Positions 7,290 to 8,066 of a DNA stretch of 8,066 nucleotides are shown here, piece after piece. The notes beneath the pieces are model-generated. The model was not told where the DNA came from and did not search any database. It was given only the letters and a program-made list of their open reading frames with translations. Positions within the stretch are counted from its first letter, which is position 1; each line of letters starts with the position of its first letter. Both the position numbers and the translations under genes were made by a program. The DNA comes from Ruminococcaceae bacterium UBA3451 (GTDB taxonomy: Bacteria; Bacillota; Clostridia; Oscillospirales; Acutalibacteraceae): positions 8,581 to 16,646 of the forward strand of contig DFRY01000017.1 in the NCBI GenBank assembly GCA_002378845.1, read 5' to 3'.

Positions 7290-8066
7290 ATGACATACCG
7301 TTTGAATGAAAAAATAAGAGGGTTAAAGCCATACGATCCGATTACCGGGGATTTTCGGATTCGACTGGACGCAAACGAATCCTTTCAGATCATTCCCAAC
7401 TCGGTCATGGCAAAAATTCTTGAGGCTGCCGCGCTTGCCGCTTACAACCGTTACCCTGACGCCACAGCGAAAGAGCTGTGCGATTGTTTTGCAGAATATC
7501 ACCGAATTAAACCGGAACTTGTAACCGCAGGAAACGGGTCCGATGAGCTGATTTCAGTGATTTGCAATGCCTTTTTAATGAAAGGCGAAGTCATGATGAC
7601 CGTATCGCCCGATTTCTCCATGTATAAATTTTACTCGTCGATTGTGGAAGCCCGGTGTGTGGAATTTCAAAAGAAACCCGATTTGACGATTGATGTGGAG
7701 AAACTGATTGCTTCGGTTCGTGACCACCATGCGAAGATGCTCCTTTTTTCAAACCCCTGCAACCCGACTTCACTTGGGCTGAAGCGGGAAGATGTGCGGC
7801 GGTTAATCACTTCTGTAGATGCTTTGGTTGTGGTAGATGAAGCCTACATGGATTTTTGGGATGAATCGCTGTTGGATGAAGTGGAGCAGTACGATAACCT
7901 GATTTTACTTCGCACCTGTTCCAAGGCGTTTGGCATGGCGGGAATTCGCTTAGGTTTTGCGGTTGCCAATCCAACGTTGACTGGGGTACTGAAAGCGGTA
8001 AAATCCCCTTATAACGTAAATTCGCTTACACAGAAAATCGGTTCCATCATTTTGAGTGAAAAAGAG
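7290..8066 (+). CDS. hisC: Histidinol-phosphate aminotransferase HisC (3' end outside window)
   Basis: Pyridoxal-phosphate enzyme that transaminates imidazole-acetol phosphate with glutamate to give histidinol phosphate and 2-oxoglutarate. The frame runs open from ATG 7290 to the last base, giving 259 codons; family members have about 350-360, so roughly 95-100 C-terminal residues are missing. Fold-type I aminotransferase landmarks are LDANES (26-31), YNRYPD (52-57), GNGSDELI (81-88, cofactor phosphate pocket), NPCNPTS (155-161), VVVDEAYMDF (180-189) with D183 and Y186, and SKAFGMAGIRLGF (211-223), where K212 is the Schiff-base lysine and R220 the phosphate-binding arginine. NPCNPTSLG in place of NPNNPTG is a variant I associate with clostridial HisC. 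GAGG at 7279-7282 lies 7 nt before the ATG, which is 1 bp after the hisD stop. Paralogous aminotransferases are similar, but the operon position settles the identity. Confidence 0.96.
   Translation, partial: MTYRLNEKIRGLKPYDPITGDFRIRLDANESFQIIPNSVMAKILEAAALAAYNRYPDATAKELCDCFAEYHRIKPELVTAGNGSDELISVICNAFLMKGEVMMTVSPDFSMYKFYSSIVEARCVEFQKKPDLTIDVEKLIASVRDHHAKMLLFSNPCNPTSLGLKREDVRRLITSVDALVVVDEAYMDFWDESLLDEVEQYDNLILLRTCSKAFGMAGIRLGFAVANPTLTGVLKAVKSPYNVNSLTQKIGSIILSEKE

Overview
The window reads as an ordinary chromosomal segment of a low- to mid-G+C Gram-positive bacterium (Bacillota). It holds most of polC, the Gram-positive-type replicative polymerase, followed by the promoter-proximal part of a histidine biosynthesis operon, all on the + strand. 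PolC itself, the HisZ plus short HisG pair, and the NPCNPTS variant in HisC suggest Clostridia, perhaps an Oscillospiraceae-like lineage. That lineage guess is inference from gene type and moderate G+C judged by eye; no database comparison was possible.

Layout: positions 1-3945 are the 3' 1314 codons of polC, whose start lies before the window. Positions 3946-4163 are the only real intergenic stretch. It carries a rho-independent terminator (4021-4078), a good sigma-A-type promoter (4091-4120), and a 30-bp imperfect palindrome (4105-4134) covering the -10 element and the probable start of transcription. Then come hisZ (4164-5363), hisG (5370-6008), hisD (6005-7288) and hisC (7290 to the window end, incomplete). 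Gene spacings are 6 bp, a 4-bp overlap and 1 bp, so the four his genes are almost certainly one transcript that continues past the window.

How the genes work together: HisG (short form, catalytic) and HisZ (a HisRS-like regulatory subunit) form the first enzyme of histidine synthesis. HisC and HisD carry out the late transamination and the final two-step oxidation. The missing middle steps (hisB, hisH, hisA, hisF, hisI/E) are expected downstream of hisC. polC is functionally unrelated and is insulated by the terminator.

I found no mobile element, CRISPR array, RNA gene or new multi-gene system. The most informative non-coding signal is the palindrome on the his promoter. It looks like a repressor operator, and the leader (about 37 nt) is too short for a T-box or attenuator.
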